The notes beneath the pieces were generated by a model. The model was given only the letters and a program-made list of their open reading frames with translations, was not told the DNA's origin and ran no database searches. Positions 1 through 8,247 of a stretch of DNA of 39,984 nt are shown here, in pieces. Origin of the DNA: Flavobacteriales bacterium (GTDB lineage: Bacteria; Bacteroidota; Bacteroidia; Flavobacteriales_G; Salibacteraceae); NCBI GenBank assembly GCA_013204105.1, contig JABMOM010000027.1, positions 1 through 39,984 on the forward strand. Direction: 5' to 3'. Position 1 is the first letter of the stretch; each line of letters begins with the position of its first letter. The position numbers and the translations under genes were made by a program.

Positions 1-3
1 ACA

Positions 4-138
4 AGAAGCGCTGCGATAGCAGGGCTTATTTTTTGGCCCTTGGTCAAAATAACTGGGCGAGAAGTTTACCCCGCAAATGGCGGGGAGTCCAGTCTTGGGC
101 ACCGAAGGTGAACGAGAAGCGCTGCGATAGCAGGGCTT
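4..138. repeat. Intergenic hairpin-rich element with a 24-bp direct repeat
   Basis: Positions 4-27 and 115-138 are identical over 24 bp, with starts 111 bp apart. Each copy contains the small hairpin CTGC-GATA-GCAG. Between them lies a perfect stem, CCCCGC and GCGGGG around an AAATG loop (about 70-86). The element follows the stop of the leftmost gene, so it could form structure in that gene's 3' untranslated RNA. I see no third copy in the window. It is probably part of a dispersed or tandem intergenic repeat that continues to the left. The family is not recognised. Confidence 0.6.
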
Positions 139-165
139 TTCCCGCTCTCATGTTGATCCGAGTAC

Positions 166-1365
166 TCATCCCATCCAAGGGGCGTCGGTGTACGCTTCGT
201 CGCGTGAGGCAGCCTCCCTGTTCTTCATTATGTAATGGTCTCGGTCTCGACGCCTACTTCTGTATCCCAATAAGTGGAAAATCTGCTTGGCAAAGAAGCG
301 TGCGACATTTCGATCAACGATCAGTGCTTCCCGAGAAGCTGAGGCCCAATACACGCCAGGGAGCCATGTAAGCAAACGATCAGCATTACTGTTCCTGAGC
401 AGTATCGACAATTTTAAGAAGATCGAAGGTATCCGGCGAATGGCAAAAAAACCTTCTGACCCTTGGGTCTGATACAAAGGCATGAACACCCGAGCGTTGC
501 GATCGGCATAGATTGGCCTTCCTTCACTTGTAGCAAGTTGCTGACCTAAGCTGATCCGTTGGAAGTTGACATACCCCGGGTACATTGCAAAATTTTCTCC
601 TTGCGCTATGCGGTGGCGATAAAAAATCTCAAAAAAATGCGTGACGCCTTTTGATGCTTCTTGGAGAAGTTGCGCATCCTCCCTCACCGGAAACAATCGT
701 TCATCAAGCATTCCACACAGATGGATGGACAAGCGGGCGAAAGCCAAATGGCGATCTATTGAATTGGGATCTTCATGCTGACCTGCCTCAAATCCGAAAG
801 CGACATAGCCTAACTCATTGATATAACTGAGCAAAGGCCCATCAAGGTACTCTTCAATCCCTAATATGATGGGCAACGGATACTGCCGCGTATAACGTCT
901 GTTTAATAAACTATCATTCACGACAACAAAGGGAATCGTGTCGCTGGACGTCGTGTGCAGGTCCATGAAATAGAACGGACCCGAATCCGAGGCTAAAATT
1001 TCATCAATAGCCTGTAAAAGCTCCACCTGTTCTGCTTCATCTCGCTCTAGAGCGACAAACTTTTTCTGGCGTATTTCCGCAACCCTTTGTACAGACCAAA
1101 TCCGGTTTAGGTCAGTGTCAAGGTATCTTTCCCCTGACTGAACTGCGCCTATATTTCCTGTCAGGCCATGCACCGCTCCTTTCAAGGAAGACTTCAGCGG
1201 CTCGATCATCCCAGCCAACCTTTGCATGGCACGCACTCCAGAAGGTTCATTCCCGTGCATTCCAGCGATAAAAATGATGGATGGCCCATCATGATCGCCT
1301 TGAATAGAGAACAGTTTTCTTTGATGATCGGTCTTCGTTTCCACTAGGCTATCCTCTAACGTCAT
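166..1365 (-). CDS. Succinylglutamate desuccinylase/aspartoacylase family protein (M14-type zinc hydrolase)
   Basis: Predicted zinc-dependent hydrolase of N-acyl amino acids or amide-linked small molecules, probably cytoplasmic since no signal peptide is visible. The M14/AspA zinc and catalytic motifs are all present: H37 and E40 in MHGNEPSG, the third zinc-ligand His in FMDLHTT, and the likely catalytic Glu in GFEAGQ. At 399 residues it is longer than E. coli AstE; the C-terminal half carries no domain I can name. The ATG at 1365 is preferred over an upstream in-frame TTG at 1374. The gene overlaps the end of the upstream GCS2 ligase by 17 bp, implying translational coupling. A ligase and a hydrolase of similar bonds side by side suggest a shared metabolite, but the substrate cannot be read from sequence. 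Confidence 0.82.
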   Translation of the reverse strand: MTLEDSLVETKTDHQRKLFSIQGDHDGPSIIFIAGMHGNEPSGVRAMQRLAGMIEPLKSSLKGAVHGLTGNIGAVQSGERYLDTDLNRIWSVQRVAEIRQKKFVALERDEAEQVELLQAIDEILASDSGPFYFMDLHTTSSDTIPFVVVNDSLLNRRYTRQYPLPIILGIEEYLDGPLLSYINELGYVAFGFEAGQHEDPNSIDRHLAFARLSIHLCGMLDERLFPVREDAQLLQEASKGVTHFFEIFYRHRIAQGENFAMYPGYVNFQRISLGQQLATSEGRPIYADRNARVFMPLYQTQGSEGFFAIRRIPSIFLKLSILLRNSNADRLLTWLPGVYWASASREALIVDRNVARFFAKQIFHLLGYRSRRRDRDHYIMKNREAASRDEAYTDAPWMG

Positions 1366-3229
1366 TTTTGTCAAAGGCTTTCACATCGTCAATGGTAACA
1401 ATGCCGATCAAATGGTGTTCGTGGACAACGGGTAGACTGCCGATTTCAAACTTCTTCATGACGCGTATGGCTTCGCTGATCTCGGTACCTGGATTCGCTG
1501 TAATCACGCTCCGTATCATCACATCTTTCACCAAGGCATCGTCTACTTCCCCCCCTCTGAGTCTGAAGCGATCCAAATGGGTGGAAGTCAATATTCCTAC
1601 CAGTTTCGCTTTGTCATCTTCCACAGGTATATGATGAATGTGATTCCAATCCATGACATTGATGGCTAGTTCAGCAGAATCATTCTCGTGCACAGTAAAG
1701 AGGTCGGTACTCATGACGTGTTCAACGGTATGAGCGGCTTCATGGGTTTCGAGATGGACATCGATGGATGGCCAATCTGAGATGGGGAAACCCGTGCGTT
1801 GATAATGATGGATAGCCTTGGTCAAGGCCAAGAGCGCATCATCTCGCTTCATTTCCTTTCTCAAGGCGCGGTAGTTCGCAATGATCCATTGAGCTCCCGT
1901 CTTCCCAATTGCTCTGCGTTCAATGATGCCCAGATAGTGGTCAATATCGACAGCGTTTATGCCACAGGACGCAAGCCCCTCACGAGCGATAGGAAGTAGG
2001 TGGTCGATGACCAATTCGCGCACAGAGATTTGTTCTCCCATCCAACGCATTACGCTTTCTTTTCCCGTCCGCGAAGCTTTGAAGAAATTGGACTTGGCAT
2101 CCTTAAATTCCATGATGGAGGCAATGTCATCACATGTCTTAGGCCGACCCTTCATCAATCCAACCCAAAATGCAAAATTGGCCACCTCATCCATGGTAGT
2201 AGGGCCGGCGGGTATATATCGGTTTTCAATGCGCAAATGTGGCTTTCCATCGGTAACCCCATAGCAAGGACGATTCCACCGATACACCGTACTGTTATGC
2301 AAGCTAAGTGCTTGCAGTTTGGGCACTTTGCCCTCCGCGAGATCCTCGAGCGAATCGCGCTCAATATCACACGACATGATCACTCTGAATTTAGCAATGG
2401 AATTCTTGAAGATGTCAACCACACTCCCTTCTTCCCATCTGTTGCCAAAATTGACGCGTGGGATTTGATCCTTTACAGCAAAAGTAGAAACCCGTGTATC
2501 GATGCTCTGCTGAAAGAGGGCAATCCGCGTCTCACTCCACAATTCACGCCCCAACAGCAACGGTGAATTCGCGCAAATTCCGAGAATTGGACCAGAGATC
2601 GCTTGTGCCCAATTGTAACTCGACACGAAATCATCCGGCGCAATTTGAAGATGCATCTGAAAACTAGTATTGCAGGCTTCGAACAAGACCGATTGATGCC
2701 TCACGGAAAGTTCGTCAATGCCCTTGATGTGCAATTCAAAATCTGCGCCCCGTACATTTCTGATCATCTCGTTGAGCGCCATGTAGCGAGGATTTGGAGT
2801 CATGTACTCCAACTCGAGTTCGTTCTTTGAAATCGTAGGAAGAATTCCCGTTAAAACAACCTTATCGTGGTATCGCTCGGCGATGGCATCTGCCCTATTC
2901 AAGGAATCGTTGAGCGCGTGTTCCATTTGCCGAAAACAATCACCCTTTAAGGCGATAGGATCCAGATTGAGCTCTATGTTATAGCGGGCTAGTTCGGTAG
3001 TAAAGCGTGGATCTGAAAGCCCTTCAAGAATCTCTGCACTGTGAAAAGAGGGCCTCCAATTTTCATTCACCAGACAGAACTCCTGCTCGGCCCCAATGCG
3101 CTCACGATCCGATTCGATCATGTTCTCTTTGAGCATGACCTCGAGCGCGCGAATATCATTGAGTAAATGACGAATGAACTCAGCTCGAGCCATTTGCTGC
3201 ACACCTCCGGAATGTTTGGCTTCTTGCAT
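1349..3229 (-). CDS. GCS2-family carboxylate-amine ligase with C-terminal CBS pair
   Basis: The N-terminal two thirds resemble the glutamate-cysteine ligase family 2 (YbdK-like) ATP-dependent carboxylate-amine ligases: RIGAEQEFCLV near the N-terminus, then HLQIAPDDF and LRIENRYIPAGPT, the last a family-type substrate/ATP-site segment. The last 120 or so residues form two CBS motifs (VEHVMSTDLFTVHENDS and VKDVMIRSVITANPGTE), which in other proteins bind adenine nucleotides and regulate activity. The reading frame extends upstream to a TTG at 3265, but ATG 3229 is a better start. A second ATG at 3193 is preceded by a Shine-Dalgarno-like GGAGG 10 nt upstream and is a serious alternative. First gene of a two-gene unit with the M14 hydrolase. 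True glutathione synthesis is doubtful, since this lineage also encodes bacillithiol BshA. Confidence 0.83.
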   Translation of the reverse strand: MQEAKHSGGVQQMARAEFIRHLLNDIRALEVMLKENMIESDRERIGAEQEFCLVNENWRPSFHSAEILEGLSDPRFTTELARYNIELNLDPIALKGDCFRQMEHALNDSLNRADAIAERYHDKVVLTGILPTISKNELELEYMTPNPRYMALNEMIRNVRGADFELHIKGIDELSVRHQSVLFEACNTSFQMHLQIAPDDFVSSYNWAQAISGPILGICANSPLLLGRELWSETRIALFQQSIDTRVSTFAVKDQIPRVNFGNRWEEGSVVDIFKNSIAKFRVIMSCDIERDSLEDLAEGKVPKLQALSLHNSTVYRWNRPCYGVTDGKPHLRIENRYIPAGPTTMDEVANFAFWVGLMKGRPKTCDDIASIMEFKDAKSNFFKASRTGKESVMRWMGEQISVRELVIDHLLPIAREGLASCGINAVDIDHYLGIIERRAIGKTGAQWIIANYRALRKEMKRDDALLALTKAIHHYQRTGFPISDWPSIDVHLETHEAAHTVEHVMSTDLFTVHENDSAELAINVMDWNHIHHIPVEDDKAKLVGILTSTHLDRFRLRGGEVDDALVKDVMIRSVITANPGTEISEAIRVMKKFEIGSLPVVHEHHLIGIVTIDDVKAFDKNDVRG

Positions 3230-3355
3230 AGGCAGTTTGTGCTTGCTGTTCAAGACAGAATGCAAAAACAGACGTTCCGAAAGAACATCTAACGAACTGC
3301 AATAAACATGATAGGACTCCCTCTCAAAAGTGAGAGTTGTCAGCGTGGCTGGAGC

Positions 3356-4243
3356 CTAATGTTTCGGACGGTATACTGAAAACACGCGGCTTACATTGAA
3401 TCCAAAATGCACATCTCCCTTCAACCAATCGCCGGTAGTTTGTGTCATGAAGGCATTTTCAACCATACCCGTTGAATTGGTAAAATGTAGTTGGAAGACG
3501 TGTCCTCCTGTCTCAATGTCGAATCCTACGGATAGAGAGTTCTTAAAGCCTGGTGCTAACTGGTCAGGAAGCACATAGTAATATTCAATGTTGAGTGCAA
3601 TGCGCTTTGTCAATTTCACCCTTCCTCCTACTCCCAAGACAATCACTTCGTTTGCCTCAGCGCTTGTGATGACAAAGTTTCTGTGAACCAACGTCGGCAT
3701 AAATTGGAGTGAAATGGCTTCGTTGAATTTTCTTCCGACGATCAACTGGTGCGTATAATTTAAACGGTGCGAGAATAGGTATGGGTCAATCGATGTGTTG
3801 GTGTTTTTCTGAGAAACAATCGCCATGTCAGACACCCATAAAGCAGTGATAGGAATGTTCCGCTTTCCTTTCTGCTGTTTGAAAAACTTCACTTTGACAA
3901 AACCATCGTAGGTCTTTAAAAAGCTACTCCTTCCCACGCCAACGTTCAACCATGGAGTAACTCCGTAATCCAGACCCAATCTTATCGATGCTGCATCAAG
4001 ACCGAAGAAGTCATAGGGCCCGGTATTGAGACGCCCAAAGCGGTGAGAAATCTTGAAATCCATCACACCATGACTGTTCAGTTCGAACGAATGCCCGTTG
4101 ATGATCCGTGTTGTCTTAAAGCCCGCTGTAGCGTACTCAGCGGTAGGCTCATCCTCAGGTAGCAAATCAAGCATAGATCCCTCTTGCGCCCTTAGCGATG
4201 AAAATGCAACCAAAAGCGAGCACAAAAACAGGAATCTAGCCAT
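3356..4243 (-). CDS. DUF5777 family outer-membrane beta-barrel protein
   Basis: A 295-residue protein with an N-terminal signal peptide ending near SLRAQEG. The body has alternating hydrophobic and polar strands with aromatic girdle residues, as expected of an outer-membrane beta-barrel. It matches the Bacteroidota DUF5777 pattern, including HRFGRLNTGPYDFFGLD followed by IRLGLDYGVTPWLNVGVGRS. Function is unknown. It is the last gene of a five-gene operon, 3 bp after the YceI gene, with two haem-binding lipoproteins at the front. That context suggests an outer-membrane partner for periplasmic electron-transfer or lipid-binding proteins, which is inference. The C-terminal residues (RVFSVYRPKH) lack the classic terminal Phe of a BAM signal. 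Confidence 0.8.
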   Translation of the reverse strand: MARFLFLCSLLVAFSSLRAQEGSMLDLLPEDEPTAEYATAGFKTTRIINGHSFELNSHGVMDFKISHRFGRLNTGPYDFFGLDAASIRLGLDYGVTPWLNVGVGRSSFLKTYDGFVKVKFFKQQKGKRNIPITALWVSDMAIVSQKNTNTSIDPYLFSHRLNYTHQLIVGRKFNEAISLQFMPTLVHRNFVITSAEANEVIVLGVGGRVKLTKRIALNIEYYYVLPDQLAPGFKNSLSVGFDIETGGHVFQLHFTNSTGMVENAFMTQTTGDWLKGDVHFGFNVSRVFSVYRPKH

Positions 4244-4246
4244 TGA

Positions 4247-4807
4247 TTACTTTTTCAATGGTACGATCACGGCAGAAACGGTCACTTTGATCTCCTGCGC
4301 GATGTTGTCGCGGACTGTATTTGGGATCTCGATGTCGTAGTCCGAAGGTTTCACTGTGAATATGGAGCTAAGCCTATACTCGTCGCCATCAGGAGTGACA
4401 ATAGCAGGGAGCACCACATCATTCGTGACGCCGTGTATGGTCAGTTTGCCATGCGCCGCCATTTCCACTCCAGGAGGAAAATTTGAATTGCGAATTCCGA
4501 CAAAATCTTCGATTTCTCCTACAAAGCTCGCCTTAGGAAAGTCATTGGATTCCATGTAGTTCTCATTGAAATGCTCTTCCATTAGGGCCTTCTCAAACTC
4601 AAACGATTTGATCAGCACAGCGAACTCAAATTTCCCATTCTCGAAGTCGACCACAGAGGTCATCTTATCGTTCGTTGCTTCGATGTTCTCTAACGGTGTC
4701 TCTGAGAAGAACTCAACGTGACCGTCACGAGTAAAATACCGATTCTGTGCAAGAGCCACCTGACCTAGTCCTAGGGCAAGCAGTGCTATGATTATTCCTT
4801 TTTTCAT
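4247..4807 (-). CDS. YceI family periplasmic lipid-binding protein
   Basis: A 186-residue YceI-like lipocalin-fold protein with a signal peptide (MKKGIIIALLALGLGQVALAQ). YceI family proteins bind polyisoprenoid or other amphiphilic lipids in a beta-barrel in the periplasm. Family hallmarks include GHVEFFSETPLENIEA near the N-terminus, MESNDFPKASFVGEI in the middle and HGKLTIHGVTNDVVLPA, the family's 'G-LT-(H/R)G-T' strand. It lies 21 bp downstream of the OB-fold lipoprotein and 3 bp upstream of the DUF5777 barrel, so the three are probably co-transcribed. Pairing with haem lipoproteins recalls YceI proteins encoded with cytochromes, where an isoprenoid quinone or tail may be the ligand; that is inference. 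Confidence 0.9.
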   Translation of the reverse strand: MKKGIIIALLALGLGQVALAQNRYFTRDGHVEFFSETPLENIEATNDKMTSVVDFENGKFEFAVLIKSFEFEKALMEEHFNENYMESNDFPKASFVGEIEDFVGIRNSNFPPGVEMAAHGKLTIHGVTNDVVLPAIVTPDGDEYRLSSIFTVKPSDYDIEIPNTVRDNIAQEIKVTVSAVIVPLKK

Positions 4808-4828
4808 GTGCTTTTCTATGTTACAAAT

Positions 4829-5239
4829 CTAGTCAACGATCGCTGCCCTTTTCAATTCCACCGTTCCACCTGGCAACATAGATGAAGCGTCTCCCAAAAA
4901 TCCGGAACATATGCCTTTGACGGTCACTGAACCCCCCTCGGCGCGTGCGGGTTCTACAGGATTTTGAAAAGTACAGTTCACGATATTGAATTCGTCGTTC
5001 GATAGTTTTAAGCCAGTAATCATGCCATTCTCCTTGATGACTTCCATGACCGGACCGCTGACCTCTATTATTAAGTCGTTGTATTTCAAATTGGATGCCC
5101 CCTCGTCTTCCAAAAAGGCATTTACCACTTCCTCCACAGTCAAGGTATATGCGGCTTCTTCATTGGATGTGTCATCATGACCACATGACGCAAAGAGGAG
5201 AAGGCCAGCAATTAAAATAGAAGCAAAGGCTTTTTTCAT
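4829..5239 (-). CDS. OB-fold (tRNA_anti-like) lipoprotein
   Basis: A 136-residue lipoprotein. The signal peptide ends in the lipobox LLFASC, so Cys19 is the likely acylated residue. The remainder resembles the Bacteroidota OB-fold putative lipoprotein family (tRNA_anti-like): YTLTVEEVVNAFLEDE followed by NLKYNDLIIEVSGPVMEV and a strand-rich end with SVTVKGICSGF. Despite the family name there is no reason to expect tRNA binding; these are envelope proteins of unknown role. It sits 3 bp downstream of a haem lipoprotein and upstream of yceI in the same operon. Confidence 0.75.
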   Translation of the reverse strand: MKKAFASILIAGLLLFASCGHDDTSNEEAAYTLTVEEVVNAFLEDEGASNLKYNDLIIEVSGPVMEVIKENGMITGLKLSNDEFNIVNCTFQNPVEPARAEGGSVTVKGICSGFLGDASSMLPGGTVELKRAAIVD

Positions 5240-5242
5240 AGC

Positions 5243-5614
5243 TTAGATAGTTGGGAAATTATGATCGATCCAAAGGATTAGGCTTTCTTTATCACACGTA
5301 GATAGTACTCCACCCTGAGGCATTGAACCTTCTACGACACGTTTTTTGAGGTCGTTGTTCACGATGGCCGATGTGACTTTTTGCTGGCTGATAAGTTCGA
5401 TACGGCCACCCCCATTTCCCGCAGCATGACATCCACTTATTGCGCAGTTGGTTTCCAATATGGGGAGGATATCATTCTCAAAAGAAATCGATTCGGCGGG
5501 CGTATTTGCCACGCCACAATCCACGCCATATAGATCCTCAGCGTTGTCCATGTAGCAGCCCTGTAGCATAGCGCAGAAAATGCTAAAAATTAATCCTGTC
5601 TTGAGTTGACTCAT
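5243..5614 (-). CDS. Small c-type-cytochrome-like lipoprotein with CX4CH motif
   Basis: A 123-residue lipoprotein with lipobox MLQGC. It has one putative haem c site, NCAISGCHAAG, in which four residues separate the cysteines (CX4CH) instead of the usual two. The layout (FENDILPILETNCAISGCH ... AIVNNDLKKRVVEGSMPQGG ... ILWIDHNFP) matches the cytochrome-like domains of planctomycete-cytochrome type seen in the upstream gene. A Met in SMPQGG could be the distal haem ligand. ATG 5614 is chosen over an in-frame TTG at 5620 that overlaps the upstream stop codon; with ATG the gap is 2 bp. It probably shuttles electrons in the periplasm. Haem attachment to CX4CH is known for a few cytochromes but is not assured here. 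Confidence 0.75.
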   Translation of the reverse strand: MSQLKTGLIFSIFCAMLQGCYMDNAEDLYGVDCGVANTPAESISFENDILPILETNCAISGCHAAGNGGGRIELISQQKVTSAIVNNDLKKRVVEGSMPQGGVLSTCDKESLILWIDHNFPTI

Positions 5615-5616
5615 AT

Positions 5617-6306
5617 TCAATTATTCAACGATCCTTGATCAATCCATGCCTTGATGGTTTCAATGCTGCAAGAATCAATCTGCGCTCCGCCCTGGGGCAT
5701 GGCCAAATAGGATGAATCATGGGTGACCGCCCCGAAAAGTCGACCGTTGGCTGCAACGGTTGAAACACCTTCAAAATTCGCAAGAATTACAGTCCCGGCC
5801 GAATGACAACCGACGCATCCGTTGCCTTCCAGAATGGGTTTAATGTCCTGACTGTATGATATACCTATTCCTCCACAAGCAATGGATACTGTATCAAAAT
5901 TACAGGTGTTATTCAATGCTCCTTGTTCAATCCATTTGCGTATCAAGGCAATGTTCTCATTGGACAAAGCCGGCTTTTCGAAAGGCATCCGAACTTCTGG
6001 AACGGTTATGATCAAAACTTCATATATGTCGCTCTCATCAGGTTCACCAGCCCGAGGCTCAGTGGTGGCCACCATCCGAGCGTAAGAAGTCAAAACTACA
6101 CCTTCTTCCGCCGTCACTTCATCGTGACATCCAGTTACACAGTAGGTGGTAAGAATCGGCTGAATGTCTTTCTCGTAGTAAACCGTATCCGGATCGCATT
6201 CACCTGGTACAGGTGTCACAAACGATTCGTGCACACAAGCCTCCATCACCAATACGAGCATGGAAGACAAAGTAGCCAGGTGAAGTAGACTGCGTTTATA
6301 CGTCAT
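5617..6306 (-). CDS. Di-haem c-type-cytochrome-like lipoprotein
   Basis: A 229-residue lipoprotein (lipobox LVMEAC) with two tandem cytochrome-like domains of the planctomycete-cytochrome (PSCyt1) kind. Domain 1 starts at YYEKDIQPILTTYCVTGCHDE and has a CX3CH site; domain 2 starts at SYSQDIKPILEGNGCVGCHS and has a canonical CXXCH site. Each domain ends with a possible Met ligand (RMPFEKP, AMPQGGA) and an IRKWIEQGALNN / IKAWIDQGSLNN helix, showing internal duplication. It is the first gene of the five-gene operon. Predicted periplasm-facing electron carrier, or a redox-sensing surface lipoprotein. Partners outside the operon are not visible. Confidence 0.8.
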   Translation of the reverse strand: MTYKRSLLHLATLSSMLVLVMEACVHESFVTPVPGECDPDTVYYEKDIQPILTTYCVTGCHDEVTAEEGVVLTSYARMVATTEPRAGEPDESDIYEVLIITVPEVRMPFEKPALSNENIALIRKWIEQGALNNTCNFDTVSIACGGIGISYSQDIKPILEGNGCVGCHSAGTVILANFEGVSTVAANGRLFGAVTHDSSYLAMPQGGAQIDSCSIETIKAWIDQGSLNN

Positions 6307-6368
6307 AAATAGTTTTCGAAAATATCATATTTCTTAAAACAAGATGCACGGACACACAAAAAAGTTGG

Positions 6369-8147
6369 TTAGATGATGCCATGACTTTTCAACAGTTGAG
6401 TGGCGTTCGGTGTCCTGCACACCCCTTCCCGCAGTGAATAGTCAAAATGCAATTCACCACTTACAAAGTTCGACTCGAAAAAATAGTTCTTAAAGACAGA
6501 AGGTGCGTCGGTAGAAACGTCTGCAATCTCTACGTCATGCGTGGCTATTACGCCGATCACCGGTTGATCTGACAACTTCAATAAGAACGCCCTGGTACCG
6601 TTTCTTTTATCTTCTGAGTTCGTGCCTCGAAGTATCTCATCAAAGAGTAGAAAACTTGGCGTTTGCTGTTCAATCCGATCTAACACCATCCGGAGTCGTA
6701 GGACCTCCGCTTGGAAGTAGGATCGATCGTCGTTGATGGAATCTTGCGGCTTCATACTCGACAGCAATTGGAAGGGCGAAATGGACATACGCTTTGCGCA
6801 CACGGGCAATCCCATTGCTGCCAGAATCATATTTACACCCAAGGTGCGCAAGAAGGTACTTTTACCTGCCATGTTGGAGCCTGTGAGTACCATCAATTTA
6901 TAGCCGTCAAAATGAACGTCGTTCACCACGCGCTTGTCTTCTTTGAGAAATGGATGTCCAATACCAGTGGCTCTGAATGTATTTCCACTTACCACCTCGG
7001 GAAAAGCGAAGTCTCGGTGATTAAAATGAAATTGTGCCTTGCTTACCCATGCTTCTATTTCCTCAATGGTCTCCAACCAGTCAAGTACGTGCTTTCCGTA
7101 ACGGCGCTTCCAAGACATCAACTGCGAAAACACATGTGCATGGTAAAGAAATACACCATTCAGCACAGCTGCCCCGAGCAAATTGCTCATGCCGTCCAAT
7201 TGTCCAATGATGCGTCCTAACCGCAGCAACTCCTGATCGGCTCTTGCTTGCTCAACATTGAACCTTTCACGCAGTCCGCTCATTAAAGGACTCTGAATAT
7301 CCCATTGCAAGAAAGCGTCTATGAGCCTGCTTTTAACTGCCATGGATTTGTGGACCGCATCCACCGAAGCATGCTGCCGCTTAATGTGCTTTAAACCGGC
7401 TCCGAGGAGGATGAGATTGAACAGAAAAGGATAGATCAGATTACCCGTCGACTCTAAGCCCCCTAATGCAAAGAGCCATACCGCAGCAATCGGAAAAACC
7501 AGACTTAGTCCCAACAGCATCCAACGCGAAAAAAACCAAGGCGTTGTATCCTCCGCCTCAAGCCATTTTAGCACCATCCCTTTTACGTCATTTTGGTCCA
7601 ACCCGGCTAATATGGACTGGAATTCAAGCAGATAGCCTGGCTGCTCGCTTATGGAACGAACCGCGGCTTGCTTCTCACCCATCGCCTTCCAGCTCAATTG
7701 CTGGAGTTCTTCGGCAAGTTTGGTGCGTCCACCCTTGCTTTTGGCTCGGTTGATACGCTGAAAAAGTGAGCCCCTCCCAAACACATCGAGATCGGTTGAA
7801 TAGGGATGATCTTCTTTCTGAAACGCAGTTCCGTCATCAAATGCAGCTAAATCGTAATTCAAGTAGCTCAATTCGGCCCCTATCACAACCAGTTTCCGAT
7901 TAACGTGCTCCAACCTCGACCTTAACTTCACATGCGACCGTAGGACCCAGCCAAAGACAATGATCAAAAGGACGGCAACCCCCCATAATAAGGGAATGCT
8001 GCGAACGATGGCAATGTAGATAAGCACCCATGCGGACACCATAAGTATTCCCCTTATGATCGAAAAGCGCGTATCTCGCTTTTTCAGCAATGCTTGCTCC
8101 GCCGAATTTGCAGCGAATTCGTCTTGATAGAATGCCTTGCTATCCAT
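6369..8147 (-). CDS. Membrane-anchored MutS-like ATPase (MutS domain V only)
   Basis: A 592-residue member of the MutS-related group that keeps the C-terminal ABC-type ATPase and lacks the mismatch-recognition N-terminus. The Walker A loop is GSNMAGKST and Walker B is FLLFDEILRGTNSEDK; the His of VIGVIATHD matches the switch histidine. Unlike repair MutS it has four predicted membrane helices: two near residues 30-70 and two near 205-255 (RWMLLGLSLVFPIAAVWLF and the next). The ATPase therefore faces the cytoplasm from the inner membrane. A coiled, lever-like region lies between membrane and ATPase. Such proteins recur in Bacteroidota without assigned function. Monocistronic; divergent from the T9SS gene at 8287. 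Confidence 0.85.
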   Translation of the reverse strand: MDSKAFYQDEFAANSAEQALLKKRDTRFSIIRGILMVSAWVLIYIAIVRSIPLLWGVAVLLIIVFGWVLRSHVKLRSRLEHVNRKLVVIGAELSYLNYDLAAFDDGTAFQKEDHPYSTDLDVFGRGSLFQRINRAKSKGGRTKLAEELQQLSWKAMGEKQAAVRSISEQPGYLLEFQSILAGLDQNDVKGMVLKWLEAEDTTPWFFSRWMLLGLSLVFPIAAVWLFALGGLESTGNLIYPFLFNLILLGAGLKHIKRQHASVDAVHKSMAVKSRLIDAFLQWDIQSPLMSGLRERFNVEQARADQELLRLGRIIGQLDGMSNLLGAAVLNGVFLYHAHVFSQLMSWKRRYGKHVLDWLETIEEIEAWVSKAQFHFNHRDFAFPEVVSGNTFRATGIGHPFLKEDKRVVNDVHFDGYKLMVLTGSNMAGKSTFLRTLGVNMILAAMGLPVCAKRMSISPFQLLSSMKPQDSINDDRSYFQAEVLRLRMVLDRIEQQTPSFLLFDEILRGTNSEDKRNGTRAFLLKLSDQPVIGVIATHDVEIADVSTDAPSVFKNYFFESNFVSGELHFDYSLREGVCRTPNATQLLKSHGII

Positions 8148-8247
8148 GGTTCAAATAAGCGAATTTATATGCGGACAGCGCCGATTAAACTGGGCATAGC
8201 AAACTTCCTTTGACATATGCTTAAAACTCACGCAACCCTCCTTTCAT

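Noticed and set aside
4-138. Two 24-bp repeats as a CRISPR remnant
   Set aside because: Only two copies, 87 bp between them, structured spacer and no cas genes.
33-371. Plus-strand open frame of 112 codons at the left edge
   Set aside because: It runs over the repeat element and antisense to the end of the M14 gene, starts with TTG and has no domain-like sequence.
2000-2566. Plus-strand frame of 188 codons
   Set aside because: It lies fully antisense to the well-supported GCS2 gene and has the composition of a shadow frame.
1349-3229. Glutathione biosynthesis gene gshA
   Set aside because: GCS2-CBS proteins are widespread with unproven substrates, and no gshB is present; bshA points to bacillithiol instead.
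3321-3336. CTCTCA-AAAG-TGAGAG hairpin as terminator of the envelope operon
   Set aside because: The stem is short and no T run follows on the minus strand.
6711-7220. Plus-strand frame of 169 codons
   Set aside because: Antisense to the MutS ATPase domain; no plausible protein family.
6369-8147. Canonical mismatch-repair MutS
   Set aside because: The mismatch-recognition and connector domains are missing and membrane helices are present.
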